Shown here piece by piece: positions 1 to 8,169 of a stretch of 64,000 nucleotides of DNA. Below the pieces are notes generated by a model. It made no database searches. It saw only the letters and a list, made by a program, of their open reading frames with translations, and was not told the DNA's origin. The DNA lies in assembly GCF_900187445.1 (NCBI RefSeq), contig NZ_FYEB01000002.1, forward strand, positions 151,511 through 215,510. The letters are read 5' to 3'. Position 1 is the stretch's first letter; every line of letters starts with the position of its first letter. This DNA comes from Pseudomonas sp. Irchel s3b2 (lineage in GTDB: Bacteria > Pseudomonadota > Gammaproteobacteria > Pseudomonadales > Pseudomonadaceae). The position numbers and the translations under genes are program-made.

Positions 1-1441
1 CTTCGGCGCAGGCACCGCGCACCCGTTCGATCACTTCGACGCGCCGGGTATCGGTGACCAATACCGTGTTTACGGGCGTACGGCCGGGCGGCAGTTCGTC
101 GAGGATCGAGGTGTCGAGGTCGGCGTAGGCGCTCATGGCCAGCGTCCGTGGGATTGGCGTGGCGGTCATGATCAGCTGGTGCGGACACATCCGCCCGCCG
201 ACGCCTTTCTGTCGCAATGCCAGGCGCTGCTGCACGCCGAAGCGGTGTTGTTCGTCAATGATCGCCAGCGCCAGGTTCTTGAATTGCACTTCGTCCTGGA
301 ACAGCGCGTGGGTGCCGACCACCATCGGCGTACCATTGGCGATTTGCTCCAGCGCGGCTATGCGGTTCTTGCCCTTGAGCTTGCCGGCGAGCCATGCGAC
401 TTCAATGCCCAGCGGTTCGAGCCAGCGCTTGAAGGTGATGAAGTGCTGTTCGGCGAGGATTTCAGTGGGCGCCATTAGCGCGACCTGATAACCCGCTTCC
501 AGCGCCTGAAGTGCGGCGAGGGCGGCGACCACGGTTTTGCCGGCACCCACATCGCCCTGAATCAGCCGCAACATCGGTTCGTGCTGACTGAGGTCGTAAG
601 CGATTTCGTTGCCGACCCGTTGTTGGGCGCCGGTCGGTGTGAAGCCGAGGTTGGCCAAATACTGAGCGGGCAGCTTCGTGGCTTTTGGCATGGCCGGCGC
701 GCGCAGAGCACGCATGCTTTCGCGCAGGCGCTGCTGGGACAGTTGATGGGTCAGCAGTTCTTCGAAGGCCAGCCGATGCTGGGCCCAGTGATGACCGAGG
801 GCGAGTTCGTCGACATCGGCATCGGCGGGCGGGTGATGCAGGTAGCGGATCGCATCGGCCAGCGGCGCCAGTTGATAGTCCCGGGCCAGTTCGGTCGGCA
901 GCCAGTCGGGCAGGCTGCTAGGGCCGAGCAGGGTCAGGGTTTGCATGCACAGTTGGCGCAGGCGTTGTTGGGTCAGGCCTTCGGTGAGCGGGTAGACCGG
1001 GGTCAGGGTTTCATCCACCGGCGGCGGCTCGTCGCCGGTGATGGCGCGGTATTCCGGGTGGTAGATCTCCAGCCCCGACGCACCGGGCCGCGCTTCGCCG
1101 TAGCAGCGGATGCGCGTGCCGCGTTTGAGGCCTTCTTTCTGGGCGTTGCTGAAATGATAGAAGCGCAGGCTGAGCCCGCCGGTACCGTCCTGCAGACGGA
1201 CAACCAAACTGCGGCGCCGGCCCATGACCACGTCGGCACCGCTGACGGTGCCTTCGATCACTGCATCCTGACCCGGTCGCAAATGGCCGATCGGGACCAC
1301 GCGAGTGCGGTCCTGATAGCGCAACGGCAGATGGAACAGCACGTCCTGAAGATTCTCCAGGCCGACCTTGGCCAGTTTCTCGGCCATGGCTTCGCCGACA
1401 CCCTTGAGTGCCGTCACCGACACTTGCGACAACTCGGTCAT
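1..1441 (-). CDS. recG: ATP-dependent DNA helicase RecG (5' part, runs off window)
   Basis: Branched-DNA helicase that remodels stalled forks and Holliday junctions. The window holds about the first 480 codons of a protein usually near 690 residues; the 3' end lies beyond base 1. Reading the minus strand from the ATG at 1439-1441 gives MTELSQVSVTALKGVGEAM, the usual RecG wedge-domain start. The Walker A box GDVGAGKT falls near 533-556 and the DEQH helicase box near 240-260. It starts 9 bp after the oxyR stop, so oxyR and recG are probably one transcript, an arrangement known in P. aeruginosa. Confidence 0.95.
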   Translation of the reverse strand, partial: MTELSQVSVTALKGVGEAMAEKLAKVGLENLQDVLFHLPLRYQDRTRVVPIGHLRPGQDAVIEGTVSGADVVMGRRRSLVVRLQDGTGGLSLRFYHFSNAQKEGLKRGTRIRCYGEARPGASGLEIYHPEYRAITGDEPPPVDETLTPVYPLTEGLTQQRLRQLCMQTLTLLGPSSLPDWLPTELARDYQLAPLADAIRYLHHPPADADVDELALGHHWAQHRLAFEELLTHQLSQQRLRESMRALRAPAMPKATKLPAQYLANLGFTPTGAQQRVGNEIAYDLSQHEPMLRLIQGDVGAGKTVVAALAALQALEAGYQVALMAPTEILAEQHFITFKRWLEPLGIEVAWLAGKLKGKNRIAALEQIANGTPMVVGTHALFQDEVQFKNLALAIIDEQHRFGVQQRLALRQKGVGGRMCPHQLIMTATPIPRTLAMSAYADLDTSILDELPPGRTPVNTVLVTDTRRVEVIERVRGACAE

Positions 1442-1450
1442 GGCAGCGAC

Positions 1451-2380
1451 TTAACCGGCAACCACCGGTGCTGGCGGCTTGGCCACCGAGCACAGGCGAA
1501 TGGAATCGGCAAGGATTTCAATCGCCTTCGGCCGCGGGAAGCTCGCGCGCCAGGCGATGGCCACGGTGCGGAACGGCACGGGCGCGCTCAGTGGGCGCAC
1601 TTCGATCACGCCGGGAGCGTAGTGATGACTGTCCACCGCCGACAGCGGCAGGATCGAAATACCGAGGCCGGACGCGACCATGTGGCGGATGGTTTCCAGT
1701 GAGCTGGATTCCACCGTGGTGTGCTTGGCACCGTCGTTGCCCTTGGTCAGCGTCGGGCAGGCTTCCAGCACCTGATCGCGGAAGCAATGGCCTTCGCCGA
1801 GCAGCAACAGGCTCTTGTCGTTGAGCAGGGCGGCGTCGATGGATTCTTTTTGCGTCCACGGGTGCTGGGCCGGCATCAAGACGTAGAACGGCTCGTCGTA
1901 GAGCTGCAAGGTCAGCACGTCGGCTTCGTTGAACGGCAGGGCGATGATGATCGCGTCGAGCTCGCCGTTGCGCAGTTTGTCGCGCAGCACGTGGGTAAAG
2001 TTTTCTTCGATGTACAACGGCATCTGCGGAGCGACCCGGTGCAGTTGTGGAATCAGGTGCGGGAACAGGTACGGGCCGACGGTGTAGATCGCGCCGACTT
2101 TCAGCGGGGCGGTCAGCTGGTTCTTGCCAGCCTGGGCCAGTTCGCGGATGCCTTGGGCCTGTTCCAGGACTTTCTGTGCCTGGGCGACAATGCCTTCGCC
2201 GACCGGGGTCAGGCGCACGGCACTCTTGCTGCGCTCGAAAATCAGCACACCGAGTTCGTCTTCAAGCTTTTTCACGCCCACCGACAGGGTCGGCTGGCTG
2301 ACGTGGCAACGCTCGGCCGCGTGGCCGAAGTGCTGCTCTTGGGCGAGGGTAACGATGTAGCGTAATTCTGTCAGAGTCAT
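1451..2380 (-). CDS. oxyR: Hydrogen peroxide-sensing LysR-type regulator OxyR
   Basis: Peroxide-responsive transcriptional activator of catalase and alkyl hydroperoxide reductase genes. The 309-residue protein has an N-terminal winged helix-turn-helix (about 1-60; HVSQPTLSVGVKKLE) and a LysR effector domain. The two redox cysteines sit exactly at 199 (GEGHCF) and 208 (EACP), as in E. coli OxyR, where they form the regulatory disulfide. Length is normal. It lies immediately upstream of recG on the same strand and is preceded by a REP pair that separates it from tonB. Confidence 0.97.
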   Translation of the reverse strand: MTLTELRYIVTLAQEQHFGHAAERCHVSQPTLSVGVKKLEDELGVLIFERSKSAVRLTPVGEGIVAQAQKVLEQAQGIRELAQAGKNQLTAPLKVGAIYTVGPYLFPHLIPQLHRVAPQMPLYIEENFTHVLRDKLRNGELDAIIIALPFNEADVLTLQLYDEPFYVLMPAQHPWTQKESIDAALLNDKSLLLLGEGHCFRDQVLEACPTLTKGNDGAKHTTVESSSLETIRHMVASGLGISILPLSAVDSHHYAPGVIEVRPLSAPVPFRTVAIAWRASFPRPKAIEILADSIRLCSVAKPPAPVVAG

Positions 2381-2454
2381 AGCAAGCGTCCATGAAGTTG
2401 CGGGCCAAGCATACCGGCTGCAATCGATAGACGCACGTTATCAGACGGAGTGTG

Positions 2455-2552
2455 TGTAGGAGTGAGCTTGCTCGCGAAAAGCCTGAGACCGCCGCGGGGT
2501 GTCAGGCTTCAAGCTATCGTTCGCCTCCTTCGCGAGCAAGCTCGCTCCTACA
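2455..2552. repeat. REP pair (REPIN), TGTAGGAG...TTGCTCGCGAA family
   Basis: Two inverted copies of a roughly 24-bp palindromic unit (2455-2478 and 2529-2552) flank a short variable core between the oxyR promoter side and the tonB 3' end. It belongs to the commonest REP family in this window. Such pairs fold into a large hairpin in either transcript; no gene is present. Confidence 0.85.
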
Positions 2553-2568
2553 GTGGTTCGGCGGTGTC

Positions 2569-3315
2569 TTAGCGGCGGCGTTCCAGCGAGTAAACAAACG
2601 GTGCAGTAATTTCGATGGTGCCGTTGTTCAGCATGTCGGCCGGTGGCTTGGGCAGTGGTTGGGCGCGGCGGATCATTTCCAGGGTGGCCCGGTCCAGATC
2701 GGCGTTGCCGGAGCGGCCCACCAGTTCGAACGACAACACATTGCCTTCAGCATCCACCACGAAACGCAGACGGTTCAAGCCTTCCTTGCCTCGCGCCTGG
2801 GCACTGGCCGGGTACTTTTTGTACTTGGCCAGGTGCGCGAGCAGGGTGCCTTGCCAGCTGGCCTTGGCGGCTTGCTGTGCGGGGGATGGACCGGGTGCCG
2901 GCTGAGCGGATTTCTCCGTCGGTGCCTGGGTCGGTTGCGCGTCGCTCGGTTTTTCCTCGGAAGGCTTTTCCTTTGGCGGTTCCGGTTTTTTCTCCACAGG
3001 CTTGGGCGGTTGAGGCTTGGGCTTGGGTTTGACCGGCTTGGGCACGGCAATCTCGGCCTTCGGCGCTTCTGCCAGCTTCGGGATCGGCAGTTCTTCCACC
3101 GGGGCCGGTGGCTGCGGCGGCGTGATCACCTTCGGCGGTGCGGGTGGTGGCGGGGCCGGAACCGGCGCCAGTTCGACCATCATCGCCTGCGGCGGCAGTT
3201 CGATCGGCGGGCGCGACGTCCAGTTCAGCGCCAGCGCAATGGCCAGTGCATGGACGCCCAGCACCACGGCCAGGCTCCCGCTGTAACGCGTCAGCTTTTG
3301 GCGCGTGTTGATCAT
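2569..3315 (-). CDS. tonB: Energy transducer TonB
   Basis: Periplasm-spanning protein that transmits proton-motive force from ExbB-ExbD to TonB-dependent outer-membrane receptors. The 248-residue product has a single N-terminal membrane anchor (about 13-31), a long Pro/Lys/Glu-rich linker (about 40-140) and a C-terminal TonB domain (about 150-248) containing the YPASAQARG motif. The start overlaps the exbD stop by 4 bp, so it is translationally coupled as the last gene of exbB-exbD-tonB. Confidence 0.95.
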   Translation of the reverse strand: MINTRQKLTRYSGSLAVVLGVHALAIALALNWTSRPPIELPPQAMMVELAPVPAPPPPAPPKVITPPQPPAPVEELPIPKLAEAPKAEIAVPKPVKPKPKPQPPKPVEKKPEPPKEKPSEEKPSDAQPTQAPTEKSAQPAPGPSPAQQAAKASWQGTLLAHLAKYKKYPASAQARGKEGLNRLRFVVDAEGNVLSFELVGRSGNADLDRATLEMIRRAQPLPKPPADMLNNGTIEITAPFVYSLERRR

Positions 3316-3740
3316 TTCTTGGCTGCCGTCTCGAGTCCGACCAGGCCGACCTTCAGGTAACCGGCGGCACGTAGGGCGTCCATCACGCTCATCAGGTCGC
3401 CGTAGTCCACGCCTTTGTCAGCCTGGAAGAAGATCGTCGTGTCTTTCTTGCCCTTCGTCTTGGCGTCGAGTGTGGCGCCAAGGGTCTCGGCCTTCACTTC
3501 GTCTTCGCCGAGGAACAGGCGCTGGTCAGCTTTCACGCTGAGGAACACCGGTTTCTCTGGTCGCGGCGCCGGTTTGGCGGTGGAAGCAGGCAGGTCGACC
3601 TTGATGTCCACGGTGGCCAGCGGAGCCGCCACCATGAAGATGATCAACAGCACCAGCATCACGTCGATGAATGGCGTGACGTTGATTTCGTGGTTCTCGG
3701 CCAGATCGTCGTCTGCGCCTTCTTTCAAATGCAGGCCCAT
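3312..3740 (-). CDS. exbD: TonB-system energy transducer ExbD
   Basis: Inner-membrane subunit of the ExbB-ExbD proton channel. The 142-residue protein has a short cytoplasmic N terminus, one membrane helix (about 22-42, FIDVMLVLLIIFMVAAPL) carrying the conserved proton-carrying Asp (D in FIDVML), and a periplasmic domain that contacts TonB. It lies 6 bp after exbB and overlaps tonB by 4 bp. Confidence 0.96.
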   Translation of the reverse strand: MGLHLKEGADDDLAENHEINVTPFIDVMLVLLIIFMVAAPLATVDIKVDLPASTAKPAPRPEKPVFLSVKADQRLFLGEDEVKAETLGATLDAKTKGKKDTTIFFQADKGVDYGDLMSVMDALRAAGYLKVGLVGLETAAKK

Positions 3741-3746
3741 GGCCGA

Positions 3747-4700
3747 TTACCCCACTTTCACCATGTGCGGTTGCGAGCTGCGCTCGGTCGGCAGGTGGTC
3801 GAGGTCACGGCTGACCAGCAGCAGGACTTCTGCCGAGGCGTCGGACACTTGCGCCTTGTAACCGGCGATGGAGCGGGCGAAGACGTTGTAGATGACCACC
3901 GCAGGAATCGCTGCAACCAGGCCCAGCGCGGTCGCCAGCAGGGCTTCGGCGATGCCGGGCGCTACGACAGCGAGATTGGTGGTCTGGGTTTTGGCGATGC
4001 CGATGAAGCTGTTCATGATGCCCCACACGGTGCCGAACAGGCCGACGAACGGCGCGGTGGAACCGATGGTGGCCAGCACGCCGGTGCCGCTGCTCATGTT
4101 GCGACCGCAGGCGGCGACGAGGCGCTCGAGGCGGAAGCTCACGCGTTCCTTGATGCCTTCTTTTTCGCGGCTGTTGGCCGACAGGCGCATTTCTTCCAGT
4201 GCGTCGTGGACCAGCAAGTTGGCGAGGGTGCCTTCTTTGGCCGCTGTTGCGCTGGCTTCTTTAAGGGTGGCGGCTTTTTTCAGGTGAGCGATTTCAGTGC
4301 GCAGACGACGCTTGGCGCCCATCAGCTCGAAGCCCTTGGCGATCCAGATAGTCCAGGTGATGATCGAAGCAATGGCCAGACCGATCATCACAATCTTCAC
4401 GATGATGTCGGCATTCTGGTACATGCCCCACGGCGACAGGTCATGGGCCATGCCCAGTGTGTTGTCGGCTTCGAGGACTTCCGGCACATCGGCGGCGTCT
4501 ACGGCCTGGACCGGATCGGTCGCGGCAGGTGTCACGGCAGGCGCGACGGGTGTTTGAGCGGCAGCAGGCTGCGTGACCGGTGCTTGTGCATCGGCGAAGG
4601 CGGCGGTCGGCGCCAGCATCAGGCTGAGCAGCAGGGCGGCCACTGCGCTCCAGGCGCGAGGTCGTTTGGTTGGCGAAGCGGGGAATTGATTGGGTGTCAT
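3747..4700 (-). CDS. exbB: TonB-system energizer ExbB
   Basis: Pentameric inner-membrane channel component that uses proton flow to energize TonB. The ATG at 4700 gives 317 residues starting MTPNQFPASP; the ORF stays open further upstream but that extension looks non-coding. The chosen protein begins with a cleavable signal sequence (about 15-35, ending AAFADA), then an Ala/Pro-rich periplasmic segment, then three membrane helices with the MotA/TolQ/ExbB signature GLFGTVWGIM. Long N-terminal extensions of this kind are usual in Pseudomonas ExbB. First gene of exbB-exbD-tonB. Confidence 0.94.
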   Translation of the reverse strand: MTPNQFPASPTKRPRAWSAVAALLLSLMLAPTAAFADAQAPVTQPAAAQTPVAPAVTPAATDPVQAVDAADVPEVLEADNTLGMAHDLSPWGMYQNADIIVKIVMIGLAIASIITWTIWIAKGFELMGAKRRLRTEIAHLKKAATLKEASATAAKEGTLANLLVHDALEEMRLSANSREKEGIKERVSFRLERLVAACGRNMSSGTGVLATIGSTAPFVGLFGTVWGIMNSFIGIAKTQTTNLAVVAPGIAEALLATALGLVAAIPAVVIYNVFARSIAGYKAQVSDASAEVLLLVSRDLDHLPTERSSQPHMVKVG

Positions 4701-4784
4701 GCTGGCCGGACCTGAAAGGAAAAGACGGTAAATGTTCTTCCAGGCCTCGTGAGGCCGAGAACAAAAGTGGCGGGCATTATTGCA

Positions 4785-4810
4785 AGTAATTCTTGTTAAC
4801 AAAAGTAATA
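4785..4810. promoter_or_regulatory. AT-rich palindromic element upstream of exbB
   Basis: The perfect palindrome TTGTTAACAA (4793-4802) is flanked on both sides by AAGTAAT (4784-4790 and 4803-4809 approximately). It sits in the short AT-rich gap between divergent exbB and the SDR gene. Iron control would be expected for a TonB module, but the match to the 19-bp Fur consensus is poor, so the bound protein, if any, is unknown. Confidence 0.3.
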
Positions 4811-4889
4811 GAGTATCTTTTTTTCCTTCATTGCTAGCCGCGTGACCTTTGCCGGCGCTAGTCTGTAGCTTTCCAATAGGAGTTTTCTG

Positions 4890-5747
4890 ATGTCCGCGCC
4901 TACTGTTTTGATCGCCGGCTGTGGTGATGTCGGTAGTCGTCTGGCCACGCAATTGCTGGTTTCGGGGTGGGAGGTTCACGGCTTGCGGCGCGACGTCTCA
5001 CGTCTGCCCGAGGGTGTGATTGGCGTTGCCGGCGACCTGTTCAATAAAGACTGTCCGGCGACCTGGCCAATCGGTGCGGTGGATTACCTGGTGTATTGCG
5101 CGGCCGCGACCGATCACGATGAAGCCGGTTACCGCGCCGCCTATGTTCAGGGCTTGCGGCATGTGCTGGAGTGGCTGGACGACTACGGGCAGGTGCCCGA
5201 ACGCCTGCTGTTCGTTTCCAGCAGTAGTGTTTATGGCCAGCAGGAGGGCGAGTGGGTCGACGAGACCTCGCCGGCCGTGGCGGCTGGCTATTCTGGGCGT
5301 GTGATGCTCGAAGCCGAGCAGGTTGCCCTTAATAGCGGCATCCCGGCCAGCATCGTGCGCTTGACCGGCATTTACGGACCGGGGCGCGAATGGCTGCTGA
5401 CTCAGGTTCGTCGCGGATATCGCGTGGTGATCGATCCACCGTTGTATGCCAACCGCATTCACGTCGACGATGCGGCGGGGTTATTGGCATTCCTGCTCGA
5501 GGCGGATCAGCGTGGTGTGACGCTGGATGATGTCTATATAGGCGTCGACGATGCGCCCGCGCCGTTGGCAGAGGTGGTGGGCTGGTTGCGTGAGTATCTG
5601 GGCGTGACCGAATGGGCCGAGGATGCGAGCGTGCGTCGTGCTGGCAGCAAACGCTGCAGCAATGCCCGGGCGAAGGCGTTGGGCTGGGAACCGAAATATC
5701 CGAGTTTCCGCGAAGGCTACGCAGCGATTCTCGAAGGCCGTTGCTGA
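4890..5747 (+). CDS. SDR-family NAD(P)-dependent epimerase/dehydratase (YeeZ-like)
   Basis: Extended short-chain dehydrogenase of 285 residues. The N-terminal Rossmann fold has the dinucleotide loop IAGCGDVGSRLA (about 8-19); an active-site-like SSSSVYG segment lies near 110-116, and a sugar-epimerase-like RLTGIYGPGR near 155. The classic YxxxK is not obvious (GYSGRVMLEAEQ), which is seen in YeeZ-like proteins of unknown substrate. A good Shine-Dalgarno (AATAGGAGTTTTCTG) precedes the ATG. Divergent from exbB; no pathway can be assigned. Confidence 0.85.
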   Translation: MSAPTVLIAGCGDVGSRLATQLLVSGWEVHGLRRDVSRLPEGVIGVAGDLFNKDCPATWPIGAVDYLVYCAAATDHDEAGYRAAYVQGLRHVLEWLDDYGQVPERLLFVSSSSVYGQQEGEWVDETSPAVAAGYSGRVMLEAEQVALNSGIPASIVRLTGIYGPGREWLLTQVRRGYRVVIDPPLYANRIHVDDAAGLLAFLLEADQRGVTLDDVYIGVDDAPAPLAEVVGWLREYLGVTEWAEDASVRRAGSKRCSNARAKALGWEPKYPSFREGYAAILEGRC

Positions 5748-5765
5748 AATCCAGTTACATAAAAA

Positions 5766-5822
5766 AACTGATCTGACCCCAAAATTAGGATTGGTGTCCA
5801 ACTTTTTGGGTGCAGATCAAAC
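5766..5822. mobile_element. 51-bp remnant with both ends of an IS3/IS150-type element and a 3-bp target duplication
   Basis: Bases 5769-5819 begin TGATCTGACCCCAAAA and end with the inverted counterpart TTTTTGGGTGCAGATCA (17-bp arms, three mismatches). The sequence starts TG and ends CA, and is flanked on both sides by AAC (5766-5768 and 5820-5822), the 3-bp duplication typical of IS150-group IS3 elements. Only about 18 bp separate the arms, so no transposase remains. It is either a collapsed IS or a very small MITE. Confidence 0.6.
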
Positions 5823-5852
5823 TGTGTGCAGGCTTGCCCGCGACGAGCATGG

Positions 5853-6200
5853 GGTATCTACACATCTCTAAAGTCATCGGCTGGCCACCCAGCCGATGGC
5901 TTCTTTCGCAAAACCCGCCAGTTCCTGTGGGGTGTAGTGCAGGGGTGTAATCATCGCAATCGTTTTGGCACCCCTCATGGGCCAGGGCCAGCAAGTGTTT
6001 GACCAGATCTACAGGTCTGACCCGGTCATTGCTCAAGAATCTCCAAAGTGCTTGAGTCTGCGCAAAGGCCAAAGCCGGTAGTCCATTACTGTGTCCCATG
6101 ACTAACTCGTCGTATCGTTTTGTCAGTCGGGCATCTAGTCCGGTCATTTGATATCCATGCCGTCCTTTTATAGACCAGGATTGGGATTTGTGTAGATACC
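5853..6200 (-). mobile_element. Internally deleted insertion sequence
   Basis: The 348-bp block is bounded by perfect 12-bp inverted repeats, GGTATCTACACA at 5853-5864 and TGTGTAGATACC at 6189-6200. Just inside the right end an ORF begins at 6147 and resembles the N terminus of an IS4-type transposase (TKRYDELV, ALAFAQTQALWRFLSNDRV). Just inside the left end another frame encodes a C-terminal-looking tail (HYTPQELAGFAKEAIGWVASR, stop at 5874-5876). The middle of the transposase is missing, so the element would need a helper to move. Family assignment is from memory only. Confidence 0.6.
5874..6147 (-). pseudogene. Transposase remnant, N- and C-terminal pieces only
   Basis: The minus-strand frame from 6147 stays open for about 65 residues that read like a transposase N terminus, up to LLALAHEGCQ near 5960. 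The following 3' part makes sense only in a shifted frame, giving AMITPLHYTPQELAG and a stop at 5874-5876 next to the inverted repeat. The two parts fit an internal deletion that removed several hundred codons. No functional product is expected. Confidence 0.55.
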
Positions 6201-6238
6201 TATGCCGCGATGGGGCCTGTCAGAACACAGCTAGCCGA

Positions 6239-7552
6239 TCAGACCAACTCCTTCATCCGATGCCAAAGCATCCCCAACGCCAACAACGGCGAACGCAAAT
6301 GTTTGCCACCGGGGAAGGTGATATGTGGCACTTTGGCAAACAGATCGAACCCTCCACTCTGCTGACCACTGATGGCCTCCGCCAACAACCTGCCCGCCAA
6401 GTGTGTAGCGTTCAACCCATGACCGGAATAAGCCTGGGCGTAATACACATTCGGCTGCTCTTTGAGCCGGCCGATCTGCGGCAGGCGATTGGCGCCGATG
6501 CCGATCATCCCGCCCCATTGAAAGTCGATTTTCACTCCGGCCAGTTGCGGGAATACCTGCAGCATCTTCGGTCGCATGTAGGCGGCGATGTCTTTCGGGT
6601 CGCGTCCTGAATAATGGCAGGCGCCGCCGAACAGCAAGCGTCGGTCCGCCGAGAGTCGGTAGTAATCCAGCGCCACCCGTTGATCACAGACCGCCATGTT
6701 TTGCGGCAGCACTGTGTGAGCCTGCTCTTCACTCAAGGGTTCGGTGGCGATGATGTAACTGCCGGCGGGCAGTACTTTACCGCCGAGTTCCGGGTTGAGA
6801 TCGTTAAGGTAGGCGTTACAACCCAGCACCAACGTCTTGGCACGGACCGAGCCCTGGGCTGTGTGGACTTTGACCTCGGGGCCGTAATCGATGCGGGTCA
6901 CCGCCGATCGTTCGAACAGCTTCGCGCCCAATTGCCGAGCGGCAGCCGCTTCGCCGAGTGCCAGGTTTAAAGGGTGCAGATGCCCGGAGCCCATGTCGAT
7001 CAAGCCGCCGACGTAGCGATCGGAACCCACCACGCTGTGCATTTCATTGGCTTGCAGCAGGCGGGTTTCGTAACGGTAACCGAGGTTGTGCAGCTCGATG
7101 GCGTCTTCGGCGAAGCCTTCCAGGTCCTGGGCTTTGTTGGCGAGGTCGCAGTAACCCCAGGTCAGGTCGCAAGGGATCTGAAAACGCTCGATCCGCTGTC
7201 GGACGATTTCCACCGCTTCCAGCCCCATCAATTTCATCTGGCGCACACCATCGACGCCGATCACGTTGGTGAACTGATCGAGGCCATGGCCGACGCCGCG
7301 AATCAATTGCCCGCCATTGCGTCCGCTGGCGCCCCAACCGATCTTGTGCGCTTCCAGCAGCACCACGCTGAAGCCACGTTCGGCCAATTCAATCGCGGTG
7401 TTCAGCCCGGAGAACCCACCGCCCACCACGCATACGTCCGCAACCAGCTCACCTGTGAGCACCGCAAGATCGGGTTGCGGCAGGCTGCTGGCGGCGTAAT
7501 AAGAGGCCGCGTGTTGATGGCTCGGGGCTGGTTGCTGAACGGGGGCGTTCAT
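6239..7552 (-). CDS. FAD-dependent amine oxidoreductase, PauB/PuuB-like
   Basis: Probably oxidizes gamma-glutamylated polyamines in putrescine/spermidine breakdown; P. aeruginosa has a homologous pauB gene next to the dad locus. The ATG at 7552 (MNAPVQQPAP; AGGA 8 nt upstream) gives 437 residues. The FAD-binding dinucleotide loop VVGGGFSGLNTAIELA lies near 41-56, and the DAO-type C-terminal motifs IGANRLPQIG and YSGHGLNATH near 370-400. The nearby PauR-like regulator supports a polyamine role. Exact substrate cannot be read from sequence. Confidence 0.82.
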   Translation of the reverse strand: MNAPVQQPAPSHQHAASYYAASSLPQPDLAVLTGELVADVCVVGGGFSGLNTAIELAERGFSVVLLEAHKIGWGASGRNGGQLIRGVGHGLDQFTNVIGVDGVRQMKLMGLEAVEIVRQRIERFQIPCDLTWGYCDLANKAQDLEGFAEDAIELHNLGYRYETRLLQANEMHSVVGSDRYVGGLIDMGSGHLHPLNLALGEAAAARQLGAKLFERSAVTRIDYGPEVKVHTAQGSVRAKTLVLGCNAYLNDLNPELGGKVLPAGSYIIATEPLSEEQAHTVLPQNMAVCDQRVALDYYRLSADRRLLFGGACHYSGRDPKDIAAYMRPKMLQVFPQLAGVKIDFQWGGMIGIGANRLPQIGRLKEQPNVYYAQAYSGHGLNATHLAGRLLAEAISGQQSGGFDLFAKVPHITFPGGKHLRSPLLALGMLWHRMKELV

Positions 7553-7700
7553 GTGCGTCATCCTGAGTTCGTGTGTTTGAAAAAGTTGACGGAGCATAAG
7601 CCGCCGCTTCGGACACGGGCAACACCGGTCGGTTGGCGCTGTCTGGATCGGGGCTTTTGCGTCAGAATCCCGGTCTATTTCGCATTCGGTCGCCGCTTCG

Positions 7701-8054
7701 ATGAGTTGCAACAGCCAGAAAATTCGCACCCTGCGCCAGCAGATTCCCTCTTTCGAGTGCGTGCCCGGCTGCCATGACTGTTGTGGGCCGGTGACCACCT
7801 CGCCCGAAGAAATGTCCCGTCTGCCGCGCAAGACCCGGGCCGAGCAGGATGCGGCGATGGATGAACTCAATTGCGTCCATCTGGGCCCCAACGGCTGCAC
7901 GGTGTATGACGAACGACCGCTGATCTGTCGGCTGTTCGGTACTACCAAGACGTTGCCATGCCCCAACGGGCGACGGCCGGCGGAGCTGATCCATCCGCGG
8001 GTCGAGAAGCAGATTCATGAGTACATGGCCAGCACCCGGCAGGTCCTCGTTTGA
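7701..8054 (+). CDS. YkgJ-family cysteine cluster protein (CxxCxxCC-type)
   Basis: A 117-residue protein with the zinc- or iron-chelating cysteine cluster of the YkgJ/PF03692 family: FECVPGCHDCCGP near 18-30, then CVHL, GCTVYDERPLICRLFG and a final LPCPNG. Function in the family is unknown. It is divergent from the PauB-like gene (148 bp apart) and is followed by a long palindromic repeat. Start at the ATG giving MSCNSQKIRTL. Confidence 0.85.
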   Translation: MSCNSQKIRTLRQQIPSFECVPGCHDCCGPVTTSPEEMSRLPRKTRAEQDAAMDELNCVHLGPNGCTVYDERPLICRLFGTTKTLPCPNGRRPAELIHPRVEKQIHEYMASTRQVLV

Positions 8055-8160
8055 TCGTTCCCACGCTCTGCGTGGGAATGCAGCCCGGGACGCTCTGCGT
8101 CCCAAGAGCCGAACGCGGAGCGTCCGTTGAGGCATTCCCACGCGGAGAGTGGGAATGATC
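8053..8160. repeat. Long GTTCCCACGC...GCGTGGGAA palindromic repeat
   Basis: About 108 bp of nested inverted repeats starting GATCGTTCCCACGCTC and ending with the complementary GTGGGAATGATC. Three related copies occur at 27643, 56624 and 62730. It fills the gap between convergent ykgJ-like and lrp genes and overlaps the end of the former by two bases. Confidence 0.85.
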
Positions 8161-8169
8161 TGTCTAGGC

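Noticed and set aside
581..1702. 373-codon plus-strand ORF across recG and oxyR
   Set aside because: Crosses two real minus-strand genes and has no family resemblance.
4741..4880. Fur box upstream of exbB
   Set aside because: Best alignments to the 19-bp consensus match only about seven positions.
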